Origin: Bythopirellula sp041737835
GTDB lineage: Bacteria; Planctomycetota; Planctomycetia; Pirellulales; Lacipirellulaceae
Assembly: GCA_041737835.1 (NCBI GenBank)
Contig: JBGSQY010000004.1
DNA: 64,000 bases
Strand: one strand, 5' to 3'
The first letter of the stretch is position 1. Each line of letters starts with the position of its first letter. Of this stretch, positions 25,964 through 34,732 are shown one piece after another. The notes beneath the pieces are model-generated. The model was not told the DNA's origin. It was given only the letters and a program-made list of their open reading frames with translations, and did not search any database. Position numbers and translations under genes: made by a program.

Positions 25964-27410
25964 ATAAAGCGAGCAGCAAAGTTTGGGGCTCGGGAATCTG
26001 ACCAATACTTGCGAACGCGCCCGAGCCGTTGGCCAAATCGTACGCCGATTTGAAGTAACGAAAGTCGGCGAAATCGTTGTCGCCATCTAGATCAAGATCG
26101 CCGAGTTGGAAGGCATCGAGCTGACTTAAACCACCGAGATCAGTGTAAGCATTGGTGACAAAGATTTGCCAATCGTCGATCGTCGTGAGCCCATCCAAAT
26201 TGATATCCGCCGACATTCCCGGCAGCGGCAATTCGCTTAAATTGAGATCGAGTTGATAGAACTGGTTGAAATCTTGCGTGCCCCGCACGCGTACCAGGTA
26301 ATCACCAGGAGTTGTGAGTTGCCACGCGGGAATGAGCTCTGCTTCGCCCAGGCCGTGTTGATTAACCGTCGAGAGCAAACTCAACGTGCCGCCTGGGTTT
26401 TGAATGAAGAACTGCATGTTGAGATCGCTGTAGATCGTGGCGTCGATGAAACCCTGCTGAACGGTCGTGTAACTGGGCCCGATGGGTGACAGCTTGATAT
26501 TGGCGAACGTATCGCCGGTGATTGAAAAGCGAAACCAGTCGGCGTCGTTCGAGCCGTCAATACTCAGAAAATCGTCGTCGAATTGTTCAATGGTTCCATC
26601 CGTGGCATCGGTCCCCCACGAGACCGCAGCAGACGTCGTGAAGTTGCCCAACAGATTGGCCGTGGCCGGAGTATTATTGCCGCCGATCTTTTCGCGGGGA
26701 TCGCCGTACTGGCGGTTGAGCCCATAAATATCGTCAAACTGAAAGCCCCAGATGTCGGTTCGCAGGCCGCCTTCCATCACCGCTTTCCCCGAACCATTCA
26801 CAAACTCGACATGCCCCAAGCCGACGCCGTGGCCGGATTCATGAATGATCAGATTGCGAAATCCAGGTTCGGTGGCGAAATAAAAACCCACGGAGCCGTT
26901 GGTTTCGCGGGTGACATCGATCCGCATATCGCCATCGTTGGGAAAGGTGTTGTCGGCCAGGGCACCACCGGGAGTGCCGTCGAGATTTTCGCCGCCGATC
27001 CGGATATCGCCTTCCATGCCAGCATCTGCTCCGCCCGAAGTCAGTTCAGGCACATAAACCATCGTGAAGCCAGCGACGCGCTCGTACTGCGCGTACGCAT
27101 TGTTCATCACGGTCCACCAAGGGCGGTTGGTATAGTCGAAGCCACGTTCTCCTGTCGGGACGTTCCAGCCATCGTCCAAAAATTGAATAAGTTGGCTGTT
27201 GGCCGACCGAGAATAACTTTGTCCGTCAGGCACAACGCTCCAGCGTAGCGTCACTGGGTCGCCACGCAACAGCCCACCACCGTTCACCTGCGTGGCCGAC
27301 CAACGATTGACGATGTCGTATGCGGATGCTTGTGTAACCGTAAGCAAGGATACCGCCAGCGCAATCGCACATAGCACAAGATTTCCAGACAAGAAAAAGT
27401 ACCGCGTCAT
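25914..27410 (-). CDS. Secreted matrixin-like (M10 type) zinc metalloprotease with PEP-CTERM
   Basis: 498 residues. A signal peptide (MTRYFFLSGNLVLCAIALAVSLLTVTQASA) is followed by a metzincin catalytic domain with HESGHGVGLGH (His190, Glu191, His194, His200) and a likely Met-turn at AVMEGG. A middle pre-peptidase-like beta domain follows (DDFLSIDGSNDADWFRFSI...YLVRVRG). A diverged dockerin-like pair comes next (SADINLDGLTTIDDWQIF and GDLDLDGDNDFADFRYFK), then IPEPQTLLLALFIATGGVCWRRRS. Compared with neighbours it uses a different dockerin spelling. It converges on the beta-helix gene with a 50-bp tail-to-tail overlap. Confidence 0.85.
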   Translation of the reverse strand: MTRYFFLSGNLVLCAIALAVSLLTVTQASAYDIVNRWSATQVNGGGLLRGDPVTLRWSVVPDGQSYSRSANSQLIQFLDDGWNVPTGERGFDYTNRPWWTVMNNAYAQYERVAGFTMVYVPELTSGGADAGMEGDIRIGGENLDGTPGGALADNTFPNDGDMRIDVTRETNGSVGFYFATEPGFRNLIIHESGHGVGLGHVEFVNGSGKAVMEGGLRTDIWGFQFDDIYGLNRQYGDPREKIGGNNTPATANLLGNFTTSAAVSWGTDATDGTIEQFDDDFLSIDGSNDADWFRFSITGDTFANIKLSPIGPSYTTVQQGFIDATIYSDLNMQFFIQNPGGTLSLLSTVNQHGLGEAELIPAWQLTTPGDYLVRVRGTQDFNQFYQLDLNLSELPLPGMSADINLDGLTTIDDWQIFVTNAYTDLGGLSQLDAFQLGDLDLDGDNDFADFRYFKSAYDLANGSGAFASIGQIPEPQTLLLALFIATGGVCWRRRSALR

Positions 27411-27538
27411 ATTCCGCCTCGCCGCGCGACAAGAAGAGAGATCGGCTCGTGCGATCCACTCTAGTTATCTCGGCAAGAGCGTCAAGCGAATCGGCAATTT
27501 TGGCAAACACTCTCAAAGTGTTTGTGAATGATGCGCGC

Positions 27539-28285
27539 TCAATCCGCCGCGTCGACATCTGAGATGCTAAATTTATGAAACAGGCTGTCGTTGACGCCGA
27601 AGTACTTTTCTTCGCCATCGACTTTCCCCCCTGTAAACATGAGTGCTACGAGATACGTATAGAGCACGAGCACGAACCCGAAAATTCCCCAGCCGGGTAT
27701 AAAGCCAATCCGCATGTCCGCCAGCAACTGAGAAAAAGTCGGTAGCTCGTCTCCTTTGACCGGCTGCAATTTCACGAACCAGCCCACGAGCAACAAGAGA
27801 AATAGGGGAAAGTAGTTCCGTAACAGTCGTGCTCGCAGGGCCTGTTGCCACGTCATATTGAATCTCGGGTGGAGCAAATCCTCGGCCACCAAGCGACCCC
27901 AACCTTGTCGGACCGCCTTCATGTCGAATTGCAGGATCGGCGTGAGAAAGTTCACCTCTAAATTCCGAACTCTAGCACACCACACGTTGAAGATGCGGTA
28001 ACGACGCGCTTCAATTCCCATAAAAGTAAGAACGAGCAACATGCCGACAATCAACGGAGCATGTGAATGAGCCGGTTCGCCGAAAGTAAAGGTGACTAAA
28101 CCCATCACCGAGAGAATTGACCAGTTGGTTGTCGTGTCGAGTCGCACACGCCAGATGGTCGAGCGGTGCAGTTCGCCACGATAAAAATGAACCAGCGCCC
28201 CGATGTACTCCGAACGTGTCAGTTCAGAAACGTCGAATTGCGGGACGATGGGCTTGGAGAGTTCAAGATGTTCGGTATTTTCCAT
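27539..28285 (-). CDS. DUF2270 membrane protein
   Basis: 248 residues. A soluble N-terminus (LTRSEYIGALVHFYRGELHRSTIWRVRLDTTTNW) is followed by about four membrane segments (ILSVMGLVTFTFG, LIVGMLLVLTFMGIEARRYRIF, LLRNYFPLFLLLLVGWFVKL, FIPGWGIFGFVLVLYTYLVALMF). The motif EARRYRIFNVWCARVRxLExN fits the DUF2270 family of unknown function. It starts 46 bp downstream of the SLC13 transporter gene on the same strand, so the two may be co-transcribed. The last residues (FHKFSISDVDAAD) are soluble. Confidence 0.75.
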   Translation of the reverse strand: MENTEHLELSKPIVPQFDVSELTRSEYIGALVHFYRGELHRSTIWRVRLDTTTNWSILSVMGLVTFTFGEPAHSHAPLIVGMLLVLTFMGIEARRYRIFNVWCARVRNLEVNFLTPILQFDMKAVRQGWGRLVAEDLLHPRFNMTWQQALRARLLRNYFPLFLLLLVGWFVKLQPVKGDELPTFSQLLADMRIGFIPGWGIFGFVLVLYTYLVALMFTGGKVDGEEKYFGVNDSLFHKFSISDVDAAD

Positions 28286-28331
28286 TTTATTCGCATCGCC
28301 ATATCACGTATCATTCTTTGCAAGCATACCA

Positions 28332-30119
28332 TTAAAATGGCCAGAACCAACGGATGAGCGGAATTGCAGTGGCAGCCACCAATATTTCGGTAACGAAGCC
28401 TAAGCGAAAATAATCGCTAAACCGATAGCCGCCCGGTCCCCACACGAGCGTGCTCGACTGGTGACCGATAGGCGTGACCATTCCCACGGCGGAACCGACA
28501 GCCACCGCCATCAAGAAAGGGTCAGCTGACAAATCCATTCGCTCGGCCATGCTGATGCCGACGGGGCACATAATAATTGCCGCGGCGGCGTTGCTGAACA
28601 AATCGGCGAGCACGATGGATACCACTAAAATCACACCGAGCAAGAGAGTCGGGCTGCTGGTTCCGACAAAATTGACAGTGGTGTTCGCGAGTGATTCCGC
28701 CGCACCGCTCGTCTCAAAAGCTTCGCCCACGGGGATCATCGCACCCAATAAAACGATCAGTGGCCAATCAACGCCTTCGTAAACTTCGCCGACACGGATG
28801 ACCTTGAACAAGACCATCCCCAGGGCGGCGGCGACGAACGCCATGCTGGCCGGCATCCAGCCGATGCTACTGACGACAATGGCCGCGATAAAAAGCCCAA
28901 TGGCTGTGAGCAATTTTCGGTAAGGCTGCAATTTCCAATCACGCGACACTAGCGGCAGAATGCCGAGATCACGGATGATATTTCCCATCTCGTCACGCGG
29001 CATTTGCAGCAGCAGCACGTCGCCCGAACGAACCCGCGCATCGCGCATCCGCTGCTCCACAAGCCTGCCGCGTCGGCCCAAGGCCAACAGATTGCTATAA
29101 AAGTTCTCGCGCAAATGAACCTGTCGTGCCGTGTTGCCCACCAAGATCGAGTTCGGCATCACGACCGCTTCCACAATTTCCAGTTCTTCGGGATTGATCG
29201 CTTCTTCAGGCGTGGGGGAGTCATCGGGAATAGGGCGATCGCCTTTAAGTACCAATTTCTGTTCGGCGATAAATTCCTGAAGATGCTGCGAACCGCTGCG
29301 GACCAGGATGCGATCCCCCTCGTCCAGGGCGAGCGATTTCATCTGCCGACCTTTGACAAAGACCTTGCCGCGCTTGATCGACATGACATTGATGTCGCTT
29401 TCGGGACTGACGATTTCCTTGATCGATTTTCCAATGGCTTTGGAATCTTCGAGGACGATAAGCTCGGCAAAGTAATCTTCGATTTCAAACAGATCGCCTT
29501 CGACTCCGCTTTTGCGATTCGGAACGATTCGCCAGCCGATCAAGACAATGAAAGCAAAGCAGATCAGGGCCACTCCGCCGCCGACGGGTGTGAAGTCGAA
29601 CATGCGAAAGGGAGCATCGGCATAGTCGCTGCGAAAATCGGCCACGATCATATTCGGTGGCGTGCCGATTAGCGTTGCCATTCCCCCCAACAGAGAACAA
29701 AAGGCCATCGGCATCAGGATAAACGAGGGAGAACGCTTCGATTTGCGAGCCAAGTGAATCGCCACGGGCATCAGCAGTGCGACGGCCCCGACATTATTAA
29801 TGAAGGCTGACAGAATTGTTACCGCCCCACACAGAGCGATTACCTGCCGAGATTGGCTTTCACCGACGAGAGTCATCCATTGGCCGACTAATTGAACTAA
29901 ACCGGCTTTTTCCAGGGAAAAACTCAGGATCAGGATCGCGCCTACGGTAATAACCGCAGGGTTCGAAAAGCCGTCAAAAGCTTCCTTAAACGGCACAATT
30001 CCAGTAAAAGTCAGCGCACAGAGCGACATGACCGCGATCAGGTCGTAGCGAATCCGGTCCTGAACAAAGAGAACCATCGAGACGATGAGGACCGCATAGA
30101 CGATCAGCTGGTCGGTCAT
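28332..30119 (-). CDS. SLC13-family permease with two RCK_C domains
   Basis: 595 residues. Two membrane halves flank a cytoplasmic insert. Motifs of the DASS/CitT type are visible: GTPPNMIVAD near residue 160 and SNAAAAIIMCPVG with TPIGHQSSTLVWGPGGYRFSDYFRLG in the second half. The insert (residues ~205-410) contains two TrkA-C/RCK_C units (AELIVLEDSKAIGKSIKEI...DRILVRSG and EAVVMPNSILVGNTARQVHL...SGDVLLLQ), as in bacterial SLC13 sulfate- or anion-type carriers. The substrate is not decidable. The start at 30119 gives a proper first membrane helix; AAGGAAAGGGC lies slightly far upstream. Confidence 0.85.
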   Translation of the reverse strand: MTDQLIVYAVLIVSMVLFVQDRIRYDLIAVMSLCALTFTGIVPFKEAFDGFSNPAVITVGAILILSFSLEKAGLVQLVGQWMTLVGESQSRQVIALCGAVTILSAFINNVGAVALLMPVAIHLARKSKRSPSFILMPMAFCSLLGGMATLIGTPPNMIVADFRSDYADAPFRMFDFTPVGGGVALICFAFIVLIGWRIVPNRKSGVEGDLFEIEDYFAELIVLEDSKAIGKSIKEIVSPESDINVMSIKRGKVFVKGRQMKSLALDEGDRILVRSGSQHLQEFIAEQKLVLKGDRPIPDDSPTPEEAINPEELEIVEAVVMPNSILVGNTARQVHLRENFYSNLLALGRRGRLVEQRMRDARVRSGDVLLLQMPRDEMGNIIRDLGILPLVSRDWKLQPYRKLLTAIGLFIAAIVVSSIGWMPASMAFVAAALGMVLFKVIRVGEVYEGVDWPLIVLLGAMIPVGEAFETSGAAESLANTTVNFVGTSSPTLLLGVILVVSIVLADLFSNAAAAIIMCPVGISMAERMDLSADPFLMAVAVGSAVGMVTPIGHQSSTLVWGPGGYRFSDYFRLGFVTEILVAATAIPLIRWFWPF

Positions 30120-30481
30120 GGATTTATTTCGTGCCCTTTCCTTGAGGAATCGGTCGCCATTCTCGGCGAAAACCGTCAATCCAGAGGCAATTGGTGTGCC
30201 AGTGACCAGTCGATGAGAGGATATGTTTTAGCCCAACAAGGCAGTAGGGTGGGAAAGAATCCGTAGTTTATCGTGCCAATCCTCGTTCTGCGGCCTGGGC
30301 GAAGTAGGTGCTAGCTTGTCAAATTAGGTGAACTTTGCGGCAATTTGGGTCGTCTTAGATAGAATCCGCCGAGAACTTACCCAACTGATGTACAGTTGGG
30401 CGCGAAATTCGCTTGGGGTCGCCTTGTCACACTTCTGGACATAGCTATATTAGGTGATTCGCGTAAGTTTGTCGGAGTCAG
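30120..30481. other. Intergenic region before the tRNA-tuf cluster
   Basis: 362 bp with no supported gene. It holds a perfect hairpin, CCCAACTG (30380-30387) with CAGTTGGG (30393-30400), and a sigma-70-like promoter described separately. Confidence 0.6.
30424..30451 (+). promoter_or_regulatory. Sigma-70-like promoter of the tRNA-tuf cluster
   Basis: TTGTCA (30424-30429), 16 bp, then TATATT (30446-30451). Transcription would start near 30458, about 24 nt before the first tRNA. The position fits a stable-RNA promoter. Confidence 0.6.
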
Positions 30482-30554
30482 GCTAGCGTAGCTCAATTGG
30501 CAGAGCAGCTGATTTGTAATCAGCAGGTTGGGGGTTCAATTCCCTTCGCTAGCT
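30482..30554 (+). tRNA. tRNA-Thr (anticodon UGU)
   Basis: 73 nt. The acceptor GCTAGCG pairs with CGCTAGC; the D-arm is AGCTCAATTGGCAGAGC. The anticodon stem GCTGA/TCAGC holds TTTGTAA with anticodon TGT, and the T-arm is GGGGTTCAATTCCC. The 3' CCA is not encoded. First of four tRNA genes upstream of tuf. Confidence 0.95.
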
Positions 30555-30905
30555 CGTCAAGTCGCGGTGCGCCCATTCGTTTCGACGCAAGTTGAAGTGT
30601 GGGGAGCGTTGTCGGCGCTACAGAAGTTTATCAATTCGCGCGTTGAAAAATTGTTTTCAGCAAGCGAGTGATAAGCGTGATGAAGAGACATATGCGAACG
30701 GATTGAAGGACGTGGCCCTAAGTGATTGAAGCGAGTGAGCTTTTGCTTATTCGTGGAAAACAATCTGCTTCTCACAGGAGCAGAATACGCCGTAATCACG
30801 AAACAGACAATTGGTGCGAGTCGATTGTTTGGTTCCTAAGATCGTTAACGATTGATTGGACGAAGTGACTGAGGTGCGGAAGCGAACGGGCGCGGTTGGC
30901 AGACC
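30555..30905. other. Spacer between tRNA-Thr and tRNA-Tyr
   Basis: 351 bp, long for a tRNA cluster. I see no gene; a reverse-strand frame of 80 codons at 30557-30799 lacks a recognisable domain. No repeat of the 7-bp type is evident here. Confidence 0.5.
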
Positions 30906-30987
30906 GGGGAGTTACCGAAGTGGCCAAACGGGGCAGACTGTAAATCTGCTGGCTCTGCCTTCGCAGGTTCGAATCCTGCACTCCCCA
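30906..30987 (+). tRNA. tRNA-Tyr (anticodon GUA)
   Basis: 82-nt class II tRNA. The acceptor GGGGAGT pairs with ACTCCCC. The anticodon stem GCAGA/TCTGC encloses CTGTAAA (anticodon GTA). There is a long variable arm (TGGCTCTGCCTTC region) and a T-arm GCAGGTTCGAATCCTGC. Confidence 0.95.
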
Positions 30988-30990
30988 TTT

Positions 30991-31099
30991 GAATTTAAAT
31001 TTTAGGATTGATGATTTCTGATTGGGTGAAGAGGAAAGCTTGGACGGGATTGCATTTCGCAATCATAAATCAGACGTCATAAATCAGACATTTATGATT
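30991..31099. repeat. Heptameric hairpin repeat between tRNA-Tyr and tRNA-Gly
   Basis: The left array (30991-31025) reads in 7-bp steps GAATTTA, AATTTTA, GGATTGA, TGATTTC, TGATTGG. The right array (31061-31095) reads AATCATA, AATCAGA, CGTCATA, AATCAGA, CATTTAT. The two are imperfectly complementary (about 15 of 18 bases over the best stretch). The right array alone also closes a perfect 11-bp stem (31060-31070 with 31090-31100). It fills the whole spacer. Confidence 0.75.
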
Positions 31100-31170
31100 G
31101 CGGGTGTAGCTCAATGGTAGAGCAACAGCCTTCCAAGCTGATGACGAGGGTTCGATTCCCTTCACCCGCT
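31100..31170 (+). tRNA. tRNA-Gly (anticodon UCC)
   Basis: 71 nt. The acceptor GCGGGTG pairs with CACCCGC and the D-arm is AGCTCAATGGTAGAGC. The anticodon stem CAGC/GCTG holds CTTCCAA (anticodon TCC), and the T-arm is AGGGTTCGATTCCCT. The 3' CCA is not encoded. Confidence 0.95.
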
Positions 31171-31178
31171 TTGAGAAA

Positions 31179-31291
31179 AGCTATTAGCTGAGAGCCGTTA
31201 GCTTTTAGTCAGAAAAATTTAGAAAAGTTAGTTAGAGAAAGATCGTTTGAGCTAATAGCTGATGGCTAAGAGCTAAGAGCTAATAGCTTAC
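31179..31291. repeat. Heptameric hairpin repeat between tRNA-Gly and tRNA-Thr
   Basis: Left array (31179-31213): AGCTATT, AGCTGAG, AGCCGTT, AGCTTTT, AGTCAGA. Right array (31250-31291): AGCTAAT, AGCTGAT, GGCTAAG, AGCTAAG, AGCTAAT, AGCTTAC. The arrays are mutually complementary in a shifted register, so a long imperfect hairpin can form between the two tRNAs. Confidence 0.8.
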
Positions 31292-31296
31292 AAGTC

Positions 31297-31369
<73 letters not shown>

Positions 31370-31460
31370 CTGTAGGTAAGTAAAAGTTTAAGGGTTGGTG
31401 AGTGCCTCCCTTTTGTAGTTTCCAAAGTTAGCGACCCAGTAAATCAGTGTAGGGAGAAAA

Positions 31461-32660
31461 ATGGCTAAGGATACTTTTGCGCGTACCAAGCCGCATGTGA
31501 ACGTTGGTACGATTGGTCATATTGACCATGGAAAAACCACCACAACGGGCGCGATCCTGGCCGTGCAGGCGGCTAAAGGTCTCGCCAAGGGTAAGTCGTA
31601 TGCCGACATCGCCAAGGGCGGTACCGTCCGCGACGCCACCAAGACGGTGACGATTGCCGTTTCGCACGTTGAATACGAAACCGCCAATCGCCACTATGCC
31701 CACATTGACTGCCCGGGCCATGCCGACTTCATCAAAAACATGATCACCGGCGCCGCCCAGATGGACGGTGCGATCCTGGTTGTGTCCGCTGCCGACGGCC
31801 CGATGCCGCAGACTCGCGAGCACATCTTGCTCGCTCGTCAGGTGGGTGTGCCTCGTATCGTCGTGTTCCTCAACAAGTGCGACCTCGTTGACGACGAAGA
31901 GTTGCTCGAGTTGGTGGAGCTCGAAGTTCGCGAACTGTTGACTCACCACGGTTTCCCCGGCGATGAAGTGCCGGTCATTCGTGGTGCGTCGAAGCCTGCT
32001 TACGACAATCCGTCTGATCCCGCCGCGTCGAAGTGCATCGGCGAATTGATGGACGCCATCGACAGCTACATTCCCGAGCCAACCCGCGAGACCGACAAGC
32101 CATTCTTGATGGCCATCGAAGACGTGTTCTCGATCGAAGGTCGCGGTACCGTAGCCACGGGACGTATCGAGCGTGGTAAGGTCAAGGTCGGCGAAGAAGT
32201 CGAGATCATCGGCTTGACCGCTGCTCCGACCAAGACGACCTGCACGGGCGTCGAAGCGTTCAACAAGACCATGGATCAAGGCGAAGCCGGCGACAACGTC
32301 GGTTGCTTGCTCCGCGGTGTGAAGCGTGAAGATATTCAACGCGGTCAGGTGCTGGCCAAGCCAGGTAGCATCACTCCGCACGTCAAGTTCGAGGCCGAAG
32401 TTTACGTGCTGTCGAAGGAAGAAGGTGGTCGTCACACGCCGTTCTTTAGCGGCTACCGCCCACAGTTCTACTTCCGCACGACGGACGTCACCGGTGCCGC
32501 CAACTTGATGGGCGACGCAGAAATGTGCATGCCCGGCGACAATGTTCGTTTGAGCATTGAACTTGGCAAGCCCATCGCCATGGACGACGGCGTTCGTTTT
32601 GCTATCCGCGAAGGTGGCAAGACTGTCGGTTCAGGCGTTGTGACGAAGATTTTGGAGTAA
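31461..32660 (+). CDS. tuf: Elongation factor Tu
   Basis: 399 residues, normal length. GTPase motifs are GHIDHGKTT (P-loop), DCPGHADF (G3) and NKCD (G4); domains 2 and 3 follow with GTVATGRIERG and the C-terminal GGKTVGSGVVTKILE. It carries aminoacyl-tRNA to the ribosome. AGGGAG precedes the ATG by 5 nt. It is the only tuf in the window: the str operon downstream lacks one, and tuf sits instead behind the four-tRNA cluster, probably in one transcript with it. Confidence 0.98.
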   Translation: MAKDTFARTKPHVNVGTIGHIDHGKTTTTGAILAVQAAKGLAKGKSYADIAKGGTVRDATKTVTIAVSHVEYETANRHYAHIDCPGHADFIKNMITGAAQMDGAILVVSAADGPMPQTREHILLARQVGVPRIVVFLNKCDLVDDEELLELVELEVRELLTHHGFPGDEVPVIRGASKPAYDNPSDPAASKCIGELMDAIDSYIPEPTRETDKPFLMAIEDVFSIEGRGTVATGRIERGKVKVGEEVEIIGLTAAPTKTTCTGVEAFNKTMDQGEAGDNVGCLLRGVKREDIQRGQVLAKPGSITPHVKFEAEVYVLSKEEGGRHTPFFSGYRPQFYFRTTDVTGAANLMGDAEMCMPGDNVRLSIELGKPIAMDDGVRFAIREGGKTVGSGVVTKILE

Positions 32661-32666
32661 GAAAAA

Positions 32667-32739
32667 GGCGGAGGGCGGAAGGGGGAAGGCGGAAGGTTCG
32701 GATTTAAATCCACCTTCCACCTTCCGCCCTCCCCCTTCA
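32667..32739. repeat. GC-rich heptameric hairpin repeat after tuf
   Basis: Left array: GGCGGAG, GGCGGAA, GGGGGAA, GGCGGAA (32667-32694). Right array: ACCTTCC, ACCTTCC, GCCCTCC, CCCTTCA (32712-32739). A 20-bp stem with one wobble forms between 32678-32697 and 32719-32738. It could act as the 3' end or a processing signal between tuf and tRNA-Trp. Confidence 0.75.
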
Positions 32740-32743
32740 CTAC

Positions 32744-32816
32744 AGGGGTGTAGCTCAATTGGCAGAGCACCGGTCTCCAAAACCGGGGGTTGCGAGTTCG
32801 ATTCCCGCCGCCCCTG
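32744..32816 (+). tRNA. tRNA-Trp (anticodon CCA)
   Basis: 73 nt. The acceptor AGGGGTG pairs with CGCCCCT (one G-T pair). The anticodon stem CCGGT/ACCGG holds CTCCAAA (anticodon CCA), and the T-arm is CGAGTTCGATTCCCG-like. Its position before secE is common in bacteria. Confidence 0.95.
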
Positions 32817-32891
32817 CTTGGGAATGAAGAGAAAAGACGAGATTGCGTTGCAAGCGAGTCGAGGACTACTCGACGACCTGGTTTTAACTGA

Positions 32892-33305
32892 GTGAGATTG
32901 GCCGTGGCCGAGTTAATTTCTGGAATGTTCGGGGCTTCGCGTTACAAGCGTAGCCAGGGCAGGATTGCCCGACAGGTCACCTTTGCCGCGATCGCGCTGG
33001 TGTTTGCGGTGGCGGCATGGAAGCTTAACTCCATGGCGGGGGCGGATGCCGTCAGCCGTTATGTGGTGCCGTTGATCGTCCTGGGCGTGGGTGCATGGAT
33101 CGCTTTCCGGATTGTGAACATCCCCAGCTTTGCCGATTTTTTGATTTCGGTTGAAGCGGAGATGAACAAAGTCTCGTGGCCAGGCCGCACTGAGTTGTGG
33201 CGGGCTTCGATGGTAGTGATTGCGGTCATCTTTTTGCTGGCGGCGATTCTCTACCTATACGACATTGTGTTGAGCTCGATCCTGCACAGGGTTTTCGGGT
33301 TTTAG
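32892..33305 (+). CDS. secE: Preprotein translocase subunit SecE
   Basis: 137 residues with three membrane segments (VTFAAIALVFAVAAWKL, VVPLIVLGVGAWIAFRIVNI, ASMVVIAVIFLLAAILYLYDIVL). The C-terminal signature EAEMNKVSWPGRTELWRAS is the conserved SecE amphipathic helix before the last segment. SecE clamps SecY in the export channel. The start is uncertain: GTG at 32892 or the in-frame GTG at 32904; neither has a strong ribosome binding site. The order tRNA-Trp, secE, nusG, rplK is the usual one. Confidence 0.9.
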   Translation: MRLAVAELISGMFGASRYKRSQGRIARQVTFAAIALVFAVAAWKLNSMAGADAVSRYVVPLIVLGVGAWIAFRIVNIPSFADFLISVEAEMNKVSWPGRTELWRASMVVIAVIFLLAAILYLYDIVLSSILHRVFGF

Positions 33306-33383
33306 GATCAGTTTCGATTTGCCCCGGACGTGGCGGATCGTTAGGCATTTAGGCTGTTTGGCATCAGAACGAAGGAACTCTCG

Positions 33384-34202
33384 GTGAGCGACGAAGCCGA
33401 AAAAATCGTTGACGATTCGACCGCCGAGGATGAAAACCTCGCCGCGACCGCAACCGAAGACGCTCAAGAAGAGCAGGCGGCTGTGGATCAGGCGGAAGCC
33501 GCGATCTCCGAAGAGGAAGTCGACGGCCAAACCGACGAAGGCGCCACGGACGAAGTGGTTGTCGAAGAACCAGCCGTTTTGAAGAAGCCAGCCACCAAGA
33601 AAGAAAAAGAAGAAGAACTCGATCCCGTTAAGCGGGCTCTGCTTCCCAAGAAAAAGGATGAAGGACCAATCGTCATGGATTGGTACATCCTCAAGGTGCA
33701 AAGCAACCGCGAACGGTCGATCGCCGAGGCGCTCCAGCGGAAGATTAAGGTCGAGGGATTGGATCGTTACTTTGATCAGGTGGTTGTTCCCACCGAGAAA
33801 GTAACTGAGTTCAAGGCAGGCAAAAAGAAAGTCGTCGAGCGGAAGCTCTACCCCGGCTACATCGTCGTGCACATGTGCATCAACGACGACACGTGGTTTG
33901 CGGTTCGAGAAACTTCGGGCATCGGCGATTTCACGGGCTCGGCTGGGAAGCCGACCCCCATGCTGGCGCACGAAGTGGCCCGCATCGTCAAGAAGGACGA
34001 GGAAGAAGTCGCCGAATCGCCTAAGTTGAACATCAACTTCAAGATTGGTGACCGCGTGAAGATCAAGGAAGGCACGTTCGAGAGCTTCGAAGGCGAAGTA
34101 AACTTGATCGACGAACAAAATGGTCGCATCACGGTGATGATTAACATTTTCGGCCGCAGTACGCCGGTCGAATTGGAATATTGGCAAGTTGAAGTGCTGT
34201 AG
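33384..34202 (+). CDS. nusG: Transcription termination/antitermination factor NusG with long charged N-terminus
   Basis: 272 residues, about 90 more than usual. The NusG core starts at Met98 (MDWYILKVQSNRERSIAEAL). The NGN domain includes KLYPGYIVVHMCINDDTWFAVRETSGIGDFTG, and the KOW domain is FKIGDRVKIKEGTFESFEGEVNLID. Residues 1-65 are strongly acidic and 67-92 Lys-rich (KKPATKKEKEEELDPVKRALLPKKK). The first start (GTG at 33384) has AAGGAAC upstream. The internal ATG at 33675 also has AAGGA 9-10 nt upstream, so a short canonical NusG might be made too. NusG links RNA polymerase with Rho or the ribosome. Confidence 0.93.
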   Translation: MSDEAEKIVDDSTAEDENLAATATEDAQEEQAAVDQAEAAISEEEVDGQTDEGATDEVVVEEPAVLKKPATKKEKEEELDPVKRALLPKKKDEGPIVMDWYILKVQSNRERSIAEALQRKIKVEGLDRYFDQVVVPTEKVTEFKAGKKKVVERKLYPGYIVVHMCINDDTWFAVRETSGIGDFTGSAGKPTPMLAHEVARIVKKDEEEVAESPKLNINFKIGDRVKIKEGTFESFEGEVNLIDEQNGRITVMINIFGRSTPVELEYWQVEVL

Positions 34203-34243
34203 TGGGCTGGTCGCTTGAGCGACCGGTGAAAAGCGAGAATTTC

Positions 34244-34669
34244 ATGGCAAAGCAATTAGTTGGTACCGCGAAGTTTCAGATCCCCGGTGGACAAGCCACT
34301 CCGGCTCCTCCTGTGGGCACTTCGCTCGGTAAGTACGGCGTGAACCTGGGCCAGTTTGTTCAGGCATTCAACGACAAAACCAAGGAAGCCGGCGGGATGA
34401 TGATCCCCGTCGTGGTGAACGTCTACAACGATCGTTCATTCGACTTCATCACCAAAAGTCCTCCCGCCGCGGTGTTGCTCAAGAAGATTGTTGGTTTGGC
34501 CAAAGGATCTTCGGTCCCCAATAAGACCAAAGTGGGCAAGGTGACTCGCGCTCAGATGGAAGAGATCGCGAACCTCAAAATGAACGACCTGAACGCTCGC
34601 GACCTGGAGCATGCCGTGCGGATGGTCGCCGGCACCGCCCGCAGCATGGGCCTTGAAGTCGAAGGTTAA
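34244..34669 (+). CDS. rplK: Ribosomal protein L11
   Basis: 141 residues, normal length, starting MAKQLVGTAKFQIPGGQATPAPPVGTSLGKYGVNLGQFVQAFN, the highly conserved L11 N-terminus. The C-terminal RNA-binding domain has KVGKVTRAQMEEIANLKMNDLNA and ARSMGLEVEG. It binds 23S rRNA at the GTPase-associated centre. The ATG at 34244 is chosen over the upstream in-frame codon at 34202 because the conserved protein begins there. It lies in the nusG-rplK-rplA-rplJ-rplL string. Confidence 0.97.
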   Translation: MAKQLVGTAKFQIPGGQATPAPPVGTSLGKYGVNLGQFVQAFNDKTKEAGGMMIPVVVNVYNDRSFDFITKSPPAAVLLKKIVGLAKGSSVPNKTKVGKVTRAQMEEIANLKMNDLNARDLEHAVRMVAGTARSMGLEVEG

Positions 34670-34732
34670 TAATAACGCTCGGCACGCCCACTTCAGTGGG
34701 CAGTGTGAATTTAAGAAAAAGCGAATCGAATC

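Noticed and set aside
30557..30799. 80-codon reverse frame between tRNA genes
   Set aside because: No recognisable domain or start signals.
31179..31291. Possible CRISPR array
   Set aside because: Units are 7 bp without spacers and the halves are inverted; this is not a CRISPR pattern, and no cas genes are present.
31428..32435. 335-codon antisense frame over tuf
   Set aside because: Shadow frame caused by tuf codon bias.
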